Both the position numbers and the translations under genes were made by a program. DNA of 64,000 bases from Acetivibrio cellulolyticus CD2 (lineage in GTDB: Bacteria > Bacillota > Clostridia > Acetivibrionales > Acetivibrionaceae), in contig NZ_JH556653.1 in the NCBI RefSeq assembly GCF_000179595.2, forward strand, positions 273,864 to 337,863, read 5' to 3'. This document shows, piece by piece, positions 8,617 through 17,345 of the stretch. How positions within the stretch are numbered: position 1 is the first letter of the stretch; each line of letters starts with the position of its first letter. The notes under the pieces were generated by a model. The model was not told where the DNA came from and made no database searches. It saw nothing but the letters and a program-made list of their open reading frames with translations.

Positions 8617-8645
8617 ATTATATCACCCGAAAATCCCTTATGCCA
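8617..8645 (-). promoter_or_regulatory. Promoter of rubrerythrin
   Basis: Minus strand TGGCAT (8640-8645), 17-base spacer, TATAAT (8617-8622). I see no convincing PerR box around it. Confidence 0.5.
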
Positions 8646-8782
8646 GTATCTTAATAATATATTGTAATTTAATTTTGTAACTTATTTAGAATACCACTAG
8701 CAAGTGTATCTTAAACAAAATTTATTGAGATTTTGCTATAATTGATTTTAGTGATTTTCGCCGTAAATTTCTCAAATAAAAA

Positions 8783-8810
8783 AAGACACTAGCAATATTG
8801 CTAATGTCTT
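8783..8810 (-). terminator. Terminator of cold-shock gene
   Basis: Hairpin at 8783-8810 (AAGACA...TGTCTT with inner TAGCAATATTGCTA), followed on the minus strand by a T-run, 15 bases after the cold-shock gene stop. Confidence 0.8.
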
Positions 8811-8825
8811 ATTTTCTTATCAGTT

Positions 8826-9026
8826 TTAGCAAGGAATAACGTTCTTAGCCTGTAAGCCACGTTGACCGTTTTCAACCTCAAACTGAACTTTTTGACCTTC
8901 GTTAAGAGTTTTATAACCATCAGCATTTATTGCTGAGAAGTGAACAAATACATCTTCACCATCTTCTCTTTCGATAAATCCAAAACCTTTTCCAGCATTG
9001 AACCATTTAACTGTACCATTTAACAT
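8826..9026 (-). CDS. csp: Cold-shock protein (CspA family)
   Basis: 66 residues. Single OB-fold that binds single-stranded RNA and DNA; RNA chaperone. RNP1 is KGFGFIER and RNP2 is VFVHFS, both intact. ATG 9024-9026 is chosen because AAGGAGG lies nine bases upstream; an in-frame GTG three codons earlier falls within the ribosome site. Single-gene transcript. The roughly 100-base AT-rich upstream region could be a typical long csp leader, but I cannot define its fold. Confidence 0.95.
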   Translation of the reverse strand: MLNGTVKWFNAGKGFGFIEREDGEDVFVHFSAINADGYKTLNEGQKVQFEVENGQRGLQAKNVIPC

Positions 9027-9125
9027 TATCCGCACCTCCTTCAGGGTGTATAATTTCGCCCATTCAGAGCTTTAAACACATTCCAATTAAATCATACTTT
9101 CGAAGTTCTGTCAAGTATAATTTTC

Positions 9126-9153
9126 CCATAACTAATAAAATATTTAGTTATGG
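9126..9153. other. Hairpin between CotH operon and cold-shock gene
   Basis: CCATAACTAA (9126-9135) and TTAGTTATGG (9144-9153) form a perfect 10-bp stem, but no clear T-run follows on the minus strand. It could be a weak end for the CotH operon or a regulatory palindrome upstream of csp. Confidence 0.35.
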
Positions 9154-9188
9154 AATTTTCGAAGCAAATCCCCAAAAACCTAATGGCG

Positions 9189-11438
9189 CTAGATGCCCCT
9201 CAGATTTTTATTACATATAATATAGCTTTTTCTTCTGAATCTTGTAACAAATATTATACCTGCCAATAAAACTGCAACTGAAGCCAATAAAATAACAATT
9301 TGAGCCTTCATCATTCCAGTAGTGTTCTGAGAATTTTGTCCACCCGGAAAACCCATATTTTTGGACATGCTTAGAATTTGTTTCAGCATATTTTCATCAA
9401 CGCCCAGTGATTTAAGCTTTTCCTTTTGCGTATCCGTTAGTTCTGTCCCGTTTGCTTCATCAATAACTTGCATTACTTCATTCATATTCTCCAATTGCGG
9501 CAAATCACCTGGCAGTTGCATATTGCCACCCTGCTGCATATCTCCGGGTGTTTGCATGCCATCAGGAGGTTGCATATTCCCCCCTTGCATGTCCCCCGGT
9601 GGTTGCATACCATCAGGAGGTTGCATATTTCCCTCCTGCATGTCTCCCGGTGGCTGCATACCATCAGGAGGTTGCATATTTCCCCCTTGCATGTCTCCCT
9701 GTGGCTGCACACCACCTTGTTGCCCTTGTTTCTTTTCTGAATTACCATTACCGCCAAAACCTCCAAAATCCATACTCCCTAAGTCATTCAGGTTAAGCGT
9801 GGTTGATATTGTTCCATAAGCGGTAGAAGGCTGAGTTCCGTCAAGTTGTGCAATAATGCTGGCAGCCCGGTCTTTTCCAAAAGTTTTCATAGCGGGTATT
9901 GCTTTTTGATATTCCTCAAACGTGTAGAATGCTGTTGCATCTTTTTTTACATAATCACTTATGAGCGCATTTACACTGTTAATTGACTTTTCGTATATGC
10001 CGCTTCCTACATATTCTTCAACAATTTTCTTTAAATAATCGTGGTAACGAGTCTTATACTCGTCTACTTCAAGAAGCTTCCCTATAAGAGGCGCATCCTC
10101 CAAATTACCTGTAACAGGTTTATCTATTGGAAAATTAATTGCATTTGAGGCATTCTTCATACTAAAACCTGCAAAGGACATATTAAAATCCCATGGCAAG
10201 AGTGTAAAAAGTCCATCTTCCTCATATAGATAGTAGTTATGATACATCCCACCTGCATAACTGTCCAGATTGACCAGGAAAGTATTTACTGCCCAGAATC
10301 TTAGTATTTCGTCTACATCAAGATATTTCTCAAGCTCAGTACCATTATTTAGGTTTTTGATCATTTCAATTACTCTTTTAAAGTCTTCATCTGTTGTTGA
10401 TTTAAAAACTGCACCCTCTCTTACAACTGAATAACTTTCAGGATTATCATCTGTATATTTGAGATTGGTGCCACCTCTCGCGCCCATTCCACCAAATCCA
10501 CCTGCTATTTTCATATCTCTTTTCTGATTTCCGGAACTCTTTGAATCAGTTTTGATGTTCTGATCGTTTTGAGTGTTTTGTTTATCCTGTCCACTTTGTT
10601 TATCTGTTTTGCTCTGATCATTTCCTTTTATTAGACCATTTTGAGGTTCTATAACTTCAGATGCTGGCTTTTGGACGTCTTGTGCTCCAATCTTGCCATC
10701 CATTTGATCTCCATTATTTCCTTTGGGTAATGGCATTTGACCACCCTTAAAATTGCCAAAGTCAGGAGGTCCGCCGCCGTTTTGATTGCCAGCGCCACCC
10801 ATGTCCATGCCCTCAGGCTTATACAAATTGCCCTCTACACTTCCAAATTTCCTTTGTATAAAACTTTCATCTACAAGCTCAACGGCAAGGTATAATCCCC
10901 AATCTTTATTATTTATTTTGATATTGGAATAAGCACATGAAGAGGATGCTATACCCATAAAATCAAACAATTCAAACGAGAGATACTCTTTCATGTATGA
11001 TTTATCAGACATAACATTATTGAGCACCAACCCCTCCATACCATGATATTTTTGACCATTAACATATTGATCAAAGTCAATCTTTAAACTGAAACGCTGT
11101 GTTTCGCTACTCCTTGCAAGGTTTGACAAACTTGAGTTTCCCTTTGGCCTTATACCAACATTATAAAATTTCTCACCATTGATAGTTATATTGCAGCTTT
11201 TGAATTCCTCTTTTGTCGCATTATCCATAATCCATTGAAAATCGGATTCATCCATATCAATACTAATTTCATTTACTGTGTTTTTATCAAACACCTTATC
11301 TATATACTCAGGTTGCGCTAAAGCTTGTGCTGTCTCAGGTGCAAACTTTGGGACACAGGCCATAACAGTTATCAATAGTGCTATCGATAATAGCGTTGCA
11401 GTTACTTTAACAGCCATTATATGCGGTTTTTCATTCAT
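9189..11438 (-). CDS. CotH-family protein kinase with Gln/Pro/Gly/Met-rich repeats and C-terminal anchor
   Basis: 749 residues from ATG 11436-11438 (AAAGGTG upstream). The N-terminus has a hydrophobic signal segment (about 8-28, with a possible lipobox Cys28) and the C-terminus has one transmembrane helix (about 716-735) followed by a basic tail, so the protein is exported and anchored. The CotH kinase core spans about 50-550 and includes NLDSYAGGMYHNYYLYEE and the metal-binding motif PWDFNMSF. A Gln/Asn/Lys-rich insert near 220-320 and a C-terminal region with 17-residue repeats (MQPPDGMQPPGDMQGGN type) interrupt or follow the core. CotH of Bacillus phosphorylates spore-coat proteins; here the operon links it to a polyphosphate polymerase, so a coat role is not assured. 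Last gene of the VTC-DUF4956-CotH operon. Confidence 0.85.
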   Translation of the reverse strand: MNEKPHIMAVKVTATLLSIALLITVMACVPKFAPETAQALAQPEYIDKVFDKNTVNEISIDMDESDFQWIMDNATKEEFKSCNITINGEKFYNVGIRPKGNSSLSNLARSSETQRFSLKIDFDQYVNGQKYHGMEGLVLNNVMSDKSYMKEYLSFELFDFMGIASSSCAYSNIKINNKDWGLYLAVELVDESFIQRKFGSVEGNLYKPEGMDMGGAGNQNGGGPPDFGNFKGGQMPLPKGNNGDQMDGKIGAQDVQKPASEVIEPQNGLIKGNDQSKTDKQSGQDKQNTQNDQNIKTDSKSSGNQKRDMKIAGGFGGMGARGGTNLKYTDDNPESYSVVREGAVFKSTTDEDFKRVIEMIKNLNNGTELEKYLDVDEILRFWAVNTFLVNLDSYAGGMYHNYYLYEEDGLFTLLPWDFNMSFAGFSMKNASNAINFPIDKPVTGNLEDAPLIGKLLEVDEYKTRYHDYLKKIVEEYVGSGIYEKSINSVNALISDYVKKDATAFYTFEEYQKAIPAMKTFGKDRAASIIAQLDGTQPSTAYGTISTTLNLNDLGSMDFGGFGGNGNSEKKQGQQGGVQPQGDMQGGNMQPPDGMQPPGDMQEGNMQPPDGMQPPGDMQGGNMQPPDGMQTPGDMQQGGNMQLPGDLPQLENMNEVMQVIDEANGTELTDTQKEKLKSLGVDENMLKQILSMSKNMGFPGGQNSQNTTGMMKAQIVILLASVAVLLAGIIFVTRFRRKSYIICNKNLRGI
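9502..9710 (-). repeat. 51-bp tandem coding repeats in the CotH-like gene
   Basis: The 20-base string CCATCAGGAGGTTGCATATT (plus strand) starts at 9559, 9610 and 9661, a strict 51-bp period, with degenerate partial copies on either side. Each unit encodes 17 residues rich in Met, Gln, Pro and Gly. Such in-frame repeats change copy number readily by slippage or recombination. Confidence 0.85.
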
Positions 11439-11452
11439 ACTGTTCACCTTTC

Positions 11453-12154
11453 TTAGCTCATGTAATCACCATTATAACTTACCATTACTGCACTGGAAAC
11501 TCCATTTTGCCTGCTAATTTCATTAACAAATGTTGTTTCCATACTCTTAAGGCGTATTTCAACTGTAATTTCTATACCTTTTCCGCCTGTTACAGTCTTG
11601 GACTTAACCACATATTTCTTTACATTATCCTGTACAAGTTTTAGTACATTACTTTCAGCTTTATCATCTTCACAGTTAACTATAAGAACATATGGGTTAT
11701 CTGTATTGCTTTTATTAACAAATATAACGAGTATTATTCCAATAAATACAGCACCAAAAACAGCCAGCGGAATAAGACCTGCACCCAATACAATACCTGT
11801 TGCTATTGCCCAGAAGAGGTATGCTATATCCATTGGGTCTTTTATAGCTGAACGGAATCTTATAATTGAAAGAGCACCCACCATACCAAGCGAAAGAACC
11901 ACATTGGATGTAACTGCCAGAATCAAAAGAGTAGTTATCATGGTCAATGCTACCAACGAAATGCTAAAGCTTTTAGAGTACATTACACCCTTGAATGTTT
12001 TCTTGTAAACAAAATAAATGAATAATCCCAAAGCAAATGCAAGTCCTAACGCTATTAAAGTATCTAGGGCTGAAAAGCTCGAAACCTTTTCCAAAAAATT
12101 CGATTTAAATATATCATTAAAATTAACCTGATTGTTTGTCACTTCACTTCTCAT
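11453..12154 (-). CDS. DUF4956 membrane protein
   Basis: 233 residues. Three or four transmembrane helices (about 30-50, 60-85, 110-145) with a conserved-looking segment SLGMVGALSIIRFRSAIKDP (about 91-110), followed by a soluble C-terminal domain of about 80 residues. The function is unknown; DUF4956 genes are often found with VTC-domain and CotH genes, as here. GGGAGG lies before the ATG; the CotH gene begins 14 bases downstream, so the two are co-translated. A membrane partner or channel for polyphosphate synthesis is plausible but only inferred. Confidence 0.85.
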   Translation of the reverse strand: MRSEVTNNQVNFNDIFKSNFLEKVSSFSALDTLIALGLAFALGLFIYFVYKKTFKGVMYSKSFSISLVALTMITTLLILAVTSNVVLSLGMVGALSIIRFRSAIKDPMDIAYLFWAIATGIVLGAGLIPLAVFGAVFIGIILVIFVNKSNTDNPYVLIVNCEDDKAESNVLKLVQDNVKKYVVKSKTVTGGKGIEITVEIRLKSMETTFVNEISRQNGVSSAVMVSYNGDYMS

Positions 12155-12212
12155 GTTTTTCCTCCCAAATTGTTATGATTGTAAAAAAGCCGCCTTTCGG
12201 TAGACTTTTTTG

Positions 12213-12241
12213 GTGCCAGAAAGTAATGCACTTTCTTAGGC
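12213..12241 (-). other. Intra-operon hairpin between VTC and DUF4956 genes
   Basis: AGAAAGT/ACTTTCT stem with flanking TGCC/GGCA pairing. A further C/G-rich segment followed by T6 lies next to it on the minus strand (12182-12200), so partial termination or processing between the first two cistrons is possible. Confidence 0.4.
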
Positions 12242-12267
12242 ATTAAAGAAGCCGGTTTCACCGATTC

Positions 12268-12954
12268 TTAACCGTACATACGGCAAAGAGCGTACTTTGA
12301 AACCGAAAGTTTATGTCGATCACCAAGCTGAACAATATCACTTATTATATCCGGTAAAAACTCATCAAACTTTACTTCAAGCACTGCCATCTTTTTATCA
12401 AGGGCTTCTACTGTTGGTAGATCCTTACTAAATATATCTGTACTGGTAATACCTGTCCTTATTGATTTATCAATTGTAACCCTTACATTACCTGCTTTGT
12501 ATACATACGCCTCCCTGTCATAATCTACAATAGTACGCGGTGCTAGCCTCTGGTGTCTCATTTTATGGTATACCTCATTTAAAACCTGGTTATTTGAATC
12601 TTTCATCCATTCAATGTTACCGTTTAAAATATCGCTGCACTGATCTTTAGTTAGTTTTGTACTCAATTTAGCTGTAAGCCCATTAACCTTTATTTTCTTC
12701 TCAAGCCTTATATATGAATCATTATGATTATATAAGCGAATACGGAATTTCTCACGGTTATCTACACCTGAAATCTTTTCCATCAGTGCCTTGTCATCAG
12801 GAGTATCAAAATACAAACTTCTTATAAGGTAGTTTCCGTCAGGTCCGGCATTTGAATCAGGCTTCATAATATGCCTAAGCTTGCTTTGTAACAATAAACG
12901 ATCTCCAATGTTAATATAGTGTTTGAATTCATGGCGGTATTTTATATTATGCAT
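12268..12954 (-). CDS. VTC-domain polyphosphate polymerase
   Basis: 228 residues, essentially only the catalytic VTC domain (triphosphate tunnel fold). Basic and acidic residues that line the tunnel are visible: YRHEFKHYI, LIRSLYFDT, KFRIRLYN, RLEKKIKVNG, PRTIVDYDREAYV, VRVTIDKSIRTG and VLEVKFDEFLPD. Yeast Vtc4 uses ATP to make polyphosphate with this fold; bacterial homologues are annotated as polyphosphate polymerases. It is first in an operon with DUF4956 and CotH genes. AAGGAGG lies 13 bases before the ATG, rather far. No SPX domain or membrane helix is present, so membrane attachment would have to come from DUF4956. Confidence 0.88.
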   Translation of the reverse strand: MHNIKYRHEFKHYINIGDRLLLQSKLRHIMKPDSNAGPDGNYLIRSLYFDTPDDKALMEKISGVDNREKFRIRLYNHNDSYIRLEKKIKVNGLTAKLSTKLTKDQCSDILNGNIEWMKDSNNQVLNEVYHKMRHQRLAPRTIVDYDREAYVYKAGNVRVTIDKSIRTGITSTDIFSKDLPTVEALDKKMAVLEVKFDEFLPDIISDIVQLGDRHKLSVSKYALCRMYG

Positions 12955-13050
12955 TGTTTCACTTTCACCTCCTTAAGAATCGAAATGTTAAATACATGTT
13001 AATTCTAAACTTATTCTAGCATCCTCATTTAGTATAAATCTCCGCAAAAC

Positions 13051-13093
13051 TGTGGCAATTATAGATTTAATCAGAAACTATAATTGTGGCAAT
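13051..13093. promoter_or_regulatory. Repeated TGTGGCAAT sites in divergent intergenic region
   Basis: TGTGGCAAT occurs at 13051-13059 and 13085-13093, 34 bp apart, around an inverted repeat ATTATAG/CTATAAT. The pair lies between the divergent polyphosphate operon and the two-component genes, so it may be an operator shared by both. Confidence 0.4.
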
Positions 13094-13166
13094 ACTAAGG
13101 CATATCATTGGAAAATATTTATTTTTGTTTATTAAGTGGTAAAATGTATTTAAGAGGTGAATTAAT

Positions 13167-13865
13167 ATGTCCGACAAAAAACTGATTTATATAGCAGATG
13201 ACGAGGTTAATATATGCAATATAATAAAATCTTTTCTTGTTAAAGAAGGGTATGAAGTAGAAACGTTCAATGATGGCCGTAAAATACTTGAAGCGTTTAA
13301 TAAAAGACCGGCGGACATGCTTATTATAGATATCATGATGCCGGAATTGGACGGTTTTTCTCTATGTTCATCAATTAGAGAGAAAAGTAATGTACCTGTT
13401 ATAATTGTATCTGCTAAAGATACTGAGACAGACAAAATAGCAGGCCTTACATTAGGGAGTGATGACTATCTTACAAAGCCGTTCAGCCCTATGGAACTTA
13501 TTGCAAGGATCAAAAGCATATTTCGCAGAATCGAGATGGATAAAATCAAGAATGAAAAAGTTCAAAAAATAAAGATTGCAGATGTTGTTATAAACTCCGA
13601 CAAAAAGCAAGCCGAAATTAATGATAAAAATATCGGTTTGACTAACATGGAGTTTGCATTGCTTTATTACCTTGCCGTTAACAAAAACAAAGCAGTAAGC
13701 CGCAGTGAACTTCTAGATAAGGTATGGGGTTTTGATAATGAAGTAGAAACACGTGCTACTGATGACATGATAAAGAGAGTCCGTAAAAAGCTTACAGATG
13801 TAGGTTCAGCTTTAAAAATCGAAACGGTATGGGGATATGGCTTCAAAGTTGAAGATAAGGAATGA
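13167..13865 (+). CDS. OmpR-family response regulator
   Basis: 232 residues. Receiver with ADDE (about 9-12), phosphoacceptor in IIDIMMPELDG (Asp about 54) and YLTKPF; winged-helix effector about 130-232 ending VWGYGFKVEDKE. AGAGGTG precedes the ATG. It is followed five bases later by its kinase and then by a second regulator/kinase pair, so the four genes look like one transcript. Its divergent position suggests it may control the polyphosphate/CotH operon, which is inference. Confidence 0.92.
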   Translation: MSDKKLIYIADDEVNICNIIKSFLVKEGYEVETFNDGRKILEAFNKRPADMLIIDIMMPELDGFSLCSSIREKSNVPVIIVSAKDTETDKIAGLTLGSDDYLTKPFSPMELIARIKSIFRRIEMDKIKNEKVQKIKIADVVINSDKKQAEINDKNIGLTNMEFALLYYLAVNKNKAVSRSELLDKVWGFDNEVETRATDDMIKRVRKKLTDVGSALKIETVWGYGFKVEDKE

Positions 13866-13869
13866 TTCT

Positions 13870-15333
13870 ATGAAGAGAAACACAATGAAATGGCGGATCT
13901 TCAAATACAACATTATCATAATAGTTGGATTGATAGCATTGACAACTATAGTGTTTAATATCGCCATCCGTTTTTATATTGAAGGTGATATCAAAAAACA
14001 GTTGAGTATGATCGCCCAGCAAACTGAATACACAGCATTGCATAAGGGTCCTGACTTTTTCCCCATTAAAGATAAAAAATCACCTCCTCCACCACCAGAC
14101 ACTATAAATGAAACTAACAAAACCGATATCGATCTGCTAGGGTTTCATTTTATGTTGGATCATTCGTTGAGGGAACCTCTTTCAATACTTAATGCCAATT
14201 ATATACTTCTAGATAATAACAAGGAAGTAATCCCATCTCCAAGCGAGGATTATTTTAGCCTTCCAGAAAATATAGTTGAAAAAGTAACAAACGAGATAGG
14301 GCACTTAAAAGATGTAGAAGATCAAAAATATATTAATTTTACAATAAACGGAACAGAATATATATCAATTATCAAACCTATTTCTAATCAGAATTCCATC
14401 GGACTAGGCTGGCTGGTAATTTACTCAACCCTCCAAAAGGTTAATCAGCTTAAGTTAGCGATAAATGCTATATTACTTGTAATTCTTGTTTTATCAGCAT
14501 TAATTGTTGCTGTCTTCTCGTCCATAGCAGCAAAAAAAATATCCGCACCCTTTTCTTCTCTAAGCAAACATATTGGAGCAATTGCAGAGAGGAATTTCGG
14601 AACAAAAATTGACCTGCCTGTAGATGATGAGCTGCAGGAATTTGTGATTAATATAAATACCATGTCTGAGAAGCTTGAATCGTATGATAAAGCTCAGAAA
14701 ACCTTTCTGCAAAATGCTTCACACGAGTTTAGAACTCCTCTTATGTCTATTCAAAGTTATGCTGAAGGAATAAAGTATGATGTCGTAGAAAAAGACACTG
14801 CTGCTGATATAATAATTGATGAAACCAAGCGAATGACCCATCTTGTAGAAGATTTATTATATTTGTCGCGTCTTGATGCAATAGAAGAAAACTACCACTA
14901 TAACGCTCTGGATTTTAACGATTTTATAAATACCTGTAAGGAACGAATGAACGGCATTGCTATAAAAAGCAATATAAGCCTTATAGCCAATTCCCTCAGT
15001 TATAATATTTCAATATATGCAGATGAAGATAAGCTCTTCAGAGCATTTACGAATATAATCAGCAACTGCATACGATATGCAAACAATACTGTAGAGATCA
15101 AATCACAAAAGCTTTCCGAAAATCAGCTCCAGATTACCATATGTGATGATGGCCCCGGAATTGATGCCAAAGAGCTTCCAAATATCTTTGAAAGATTTTA
15201 CAAAGGCAAAAAGGGTAACGTCGGCCTGGGTTTAGCTATCAGCAAAAATGTAATAGAAAAACACAATGGAAAAATAACAGCACATAATTCCCAATGTGGT
15301 GCAATTTTTACAATTATATTGCCTATAAAATGA
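13870..15333 (+). CDS. Sensor histidine kinase with proline-rich extracytoplasmic domain
   Basis: 487 residues from ATG 13870, four bases after the regulator's stop, with AAGGAA upstream. TM1 about 13-35, an outer domain about 36-195 that contains a PPPPP run (72-76), TM2 about 196-218, a HAMP linker, HisKA with NASHEFRTPL (His about 285), and HATPase with N-box NIISNCIRYA and G2 box NVGLGLAIS. It pairs with the regulator just upstream. The signal is not known; the Pro-rich outer loop is shared in style with the next kinase. Confidence 0.9.
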   Translation: MKRNTMKWRIFKYNIIIIVGLIALTTIVFNIAIRFYIEGDIKKQLSMIAQQTEYTALHKGPDFFPIKDKKSPPPPPDTINETNKTDIDLLGFHFMLDHSLREPLSILNANYILLDNNKEVIPSPSEDYFSLPENIVEKVTNEIGHLKDVEDQKYINFTINGTEYISIIKPISNQNSIGLGWLVIYSTLQKVNQLKLAINAILLVILVLSALIVAVFSSIAAKKISAPFSSLSKHIGAIAERNFGTKIDLPVDDELQEFVININTMSEKLESYDKAQKTFLQNASHEFRTPLMSIQSYAEGIKYDVVEKDTAADIIIDETKRMTHLVEDLLYLSRLDAIEENYHYNALDFNDFINTCKERMNGIAIKSNISLIANSLSYNISIYADEDKLFRAFTNIISNCIRYANNTVEIKSQKLSENQLQITICDDGPGIDAKELPNIFERFYKGKKGNVGLGLAISKNVIEKHNGKITAHNSQCGAIFTIILPIK

Positions 15334-15394
15334 CGTTTAAGAGTATTTTAAGCTTTCTTATCTATAATTTTTATATTAGGAAGAAGGTATAAAC

Positions 15395-16069
15395 ATGAGG
15401 ATCTTAATAGTTGAAGATGAAATCAGACTTGCGGACACACTCCGTGAAATCATGCTTGAAAATAAATATATAGTGGATGTTGTGTATAATGGCGCAGATG
15501 GCCTGGACTATGCAATGACAGGCGTTTATGATGTTATTGTACTGGATGTAATGCTCCCCAAAATTAATGGCTTCGAAGTTGTTAAAACAATGAGAAAAAA
15601 CAAACTGCAAACTCCTGTAATTCTTCTTACTGCAAAGGATGAAGTATCAGACAAAATAGCAGGTTTGGACAGCGGGGCTGATGATTATTTAACCAAGCCT
15701 TTTGTTCCTGATGAGCTATTAGCCAGAATCCGTGCATTGTCCAGAAGACAAGGCGAAATAATCATGGATTCAATGCAATTTTCAGACCTGTCTCTTAATC
15801 TTGCTACCTATATGTTGGAATGCGGATCAAAATCAGTGCATTTAGGTTATAAAGAATTCGAAATACTACGCTTGCTTATGTTAAACCCAACGATGGTTGT
15901 TCCAAAGGAAACACTAATTACTAGAGTATGGGGAGATGAATCCGACGCAGAGGATAATAATGTGGAAGTATATATTTCATTTCTAAGAAAGAAGTTTTCC
16001 TATCTAGGCTCAAAAGCAACTGTTTCAACTGTTAGGAAAATTGGGTACTTCCTAGAGGAGGCACCTTAA
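15395..16069 (+). CDS. OmpR-family response regulator (second pair)
   Basis: 224 residues. Receiver with EDE at residues 7-9, phosphoacceptor in VLDVMLPKINGF (Asp about 51) and YLTKPF; C-terminal winged helix with YKEFEILRLLM and ending VRKIGYFLEEAP. The ribosome site GAAGAAGG precedes the ATG. Its stop codon abuts the ATG of the following kinase directly. The two pairs differ in sequence, so they look like neighbours rather than a recent duplication. Confidence 0.92.
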   Translation: MRILIVEDEIRLADTLREIMLENKYIVDVVYNGADGLDYAMTGVYDVIVLDVMLPKINGFEVVKTMRKNKLQTPVILLTAKDEVSDKIAGLDSGADDYLTKPFVPDELLARIRALSRRQGEIIMDSMQFSDLSLNLATYMLECGSKSVHLGYKEFEILRLLMLNPTMVVPKETLITRVWGDESDAEDNNVEVYISFLRKKFSYLGSKATVSTVRKIGYFLEEAP

Positions 16070-17305
16070 ATGATTCAAAAATTAAAAACAAAGTTCATTA
16101 TAATAAATATGGTTTTAGTAAGCATTGTTCTCATAGTTACTTTTATTACAATTGGCATTTCCACGTATCAAAGACTAGTAAGTGAAAGCTATGTTGCACT
16201 TGAAGAAAATCTTTCAAAGCTTAGTGCTGAAGGAATGCCAAAAAGAAGAATAGAGCCGCCAAGAAATGAACCTCCTGATGATAAAAAACCTATGAATAAC
16301 AATGTTGTTTTTAAAGTAGTTTTAAATTCTGACAATAAAATCTATAAAACAGTAGGAAACGTAGAAATATCTGATGAAGTGCTAAATGAACTTATTCAGC
16401 AATGTATCAATGATAATAAGCCGACCGGTACTATATCAAGTCAGGATTTTCGCTATATGATGAAGGATAAACATGGCGTTACAGAAATTGCCTTTTATGA
16501 TTTAAGTTCAGAGCAAACTATTATGTACAACTTAATAATTACTTTTACACTGGTTGGTTTGGCCAGTTTAGGCGCCTTTTTCATTATTAGCCTTTATCTT
16601 GCCAAATGGGCTTTAAAACCTGTAGAAAAGTCTTGGGAACAACAGCGGCAATTTATTGCAGATGCTTCCCATGAATTAAAGACACCACTTACTGTTATCC
16701 TTGCTAATACAGATGTTCTAGCGGCTCATAAAGGAGAAACCATTCAAAGTCAACTCAAGTGGCTTGACTATATCAAGACAGAATCTACAAGAATGAAGGG
16801 TCTCGTAAATGATTTATTGTTTCTGGCCAAATCTGATGCATCAAGAAATACTGTAGTTACATCTATATTTAATTTTAGCGACCTGGTCTGGAGTTGTGTG
16901 CTTCCATTTGAATCAATTGCATATGAACAGGGTAAGGATTTACAAAGTGATATCAAGTCTGATATCTCTTTTAAGGGTGATGAGGGAAAACTTAAACAAT
17001 TAATTATGATTCTTCTTGATAATGCCTGCAAATACTCAGATGAAAAAGGTGTTATAAAAATAAACTTAAGTCAAAAGCAGGATAAAATTCTTCTCGAAAT
17101 AACAAACTCCGGAGAACCAATTCCTGCTCAGCACCTACCTCATTTATTTGAACGTTTCTACCGTGCAGATGAATCAAGAGCAAGGGAATTAGGTGGATAT
17201 GGCCTTGGGCTGTCCATTGCACAAAATATTGTAGAAATGCATCATGGTAAGATCTCAGTAACAAGCACAAAAGAAGCTGGTACAACATTTTATGTCATTT
17301 TTTAG
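16070..17305 (+). CDS. Sensor histidine kinase (second pair)
   Basis: 411 residues. TM1 about 10-32, short outer loop about 33-150 with a proline-rich patch IEPPRNEPPDDKKP (61-74), TM2 about 152-178, no full HAMP domain, HisKA with DASHELKTPL (His201), HATPase with N-box ILLDNACKYS and G-box GGYGLGLSIA. The ATG follows the regulator's TAA with no gap, so translation is coupled. Last gene of the four-gene signalling cluster; it converges on uppP. Confidence 0.9.
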   Translation: MIQKLKTKFIIINMVLVSIVLIVTFITIGISTYQRLVSESYVALEENLSKLSAEGMPKRRIEPPRNEPPDDKKPMNNNVVFKVVLNSDNKIYKTVGNVEISDEVLNELIQQCINDNKPTGTISSQDFRYMMKDKHGVTEIAFYDLSSEQTIMYNLIITFTLVGLASLGAFFIISLYLAKWALKPVEKSWEQQRQFIADASHELKTPLTVILANTDVLAAHKGETIQSQLKWLDYIKTESTRMKGLVNDLLFLAKSDASRNTVVTSIFNFSDLVWSCVLPFESIAYEQGKDLQSDIKSDISFKGDEGKLKQLIMILLDNACKYSDEKGVIKINLSQKQDKILLEITNSGEPIPAQHLPHLFERFYRADESRARELGGYGLGLSIAQNIVEMHHGKISVTSTKEAGTTFYVIF

Positions 17306-17308
17306 GCA

Positions 17309-17345
17309 GTAAGTGGGTCAGTGCTTCCCCTTCTGACTCACTTAC
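17309..17345. terminator. Hairpin between convergent kinase gene and uppP
   Basis: GTAAGTGGGTCAG (17309-17321) pairs with CTGACTCACTTAC (17333-17345), 12 of 13 bp; it overlaps the uppP stop. T-runs are weak on both strands, so efficiency is uncertain. Confidence 0.5.

Noticed and set aside
9361..9819. Long plus-strand reading frames opposite the CotH repeats
   Set aside because: They mirror the Pro/Gln/Met repeats on the other strand, giving Cys/Pro/Ser/Gly-rich or His/Leu-rich nonsense, and have no ribosome site.
12984..13016. TTAAAT/TTAATT/CTTATT at 11-bp spacing upstream of the polyphosphate gene, possible Pho box
   Set aside because: The hexamers lack the ACA end of TTNACA, and such AT-rich triples arise by chance in this genome.
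13167..17305. Recent duplication of one two-component system
   Set aside because: The two regulators and two kinases differ too much in sequence and in linker layout for a recent event.
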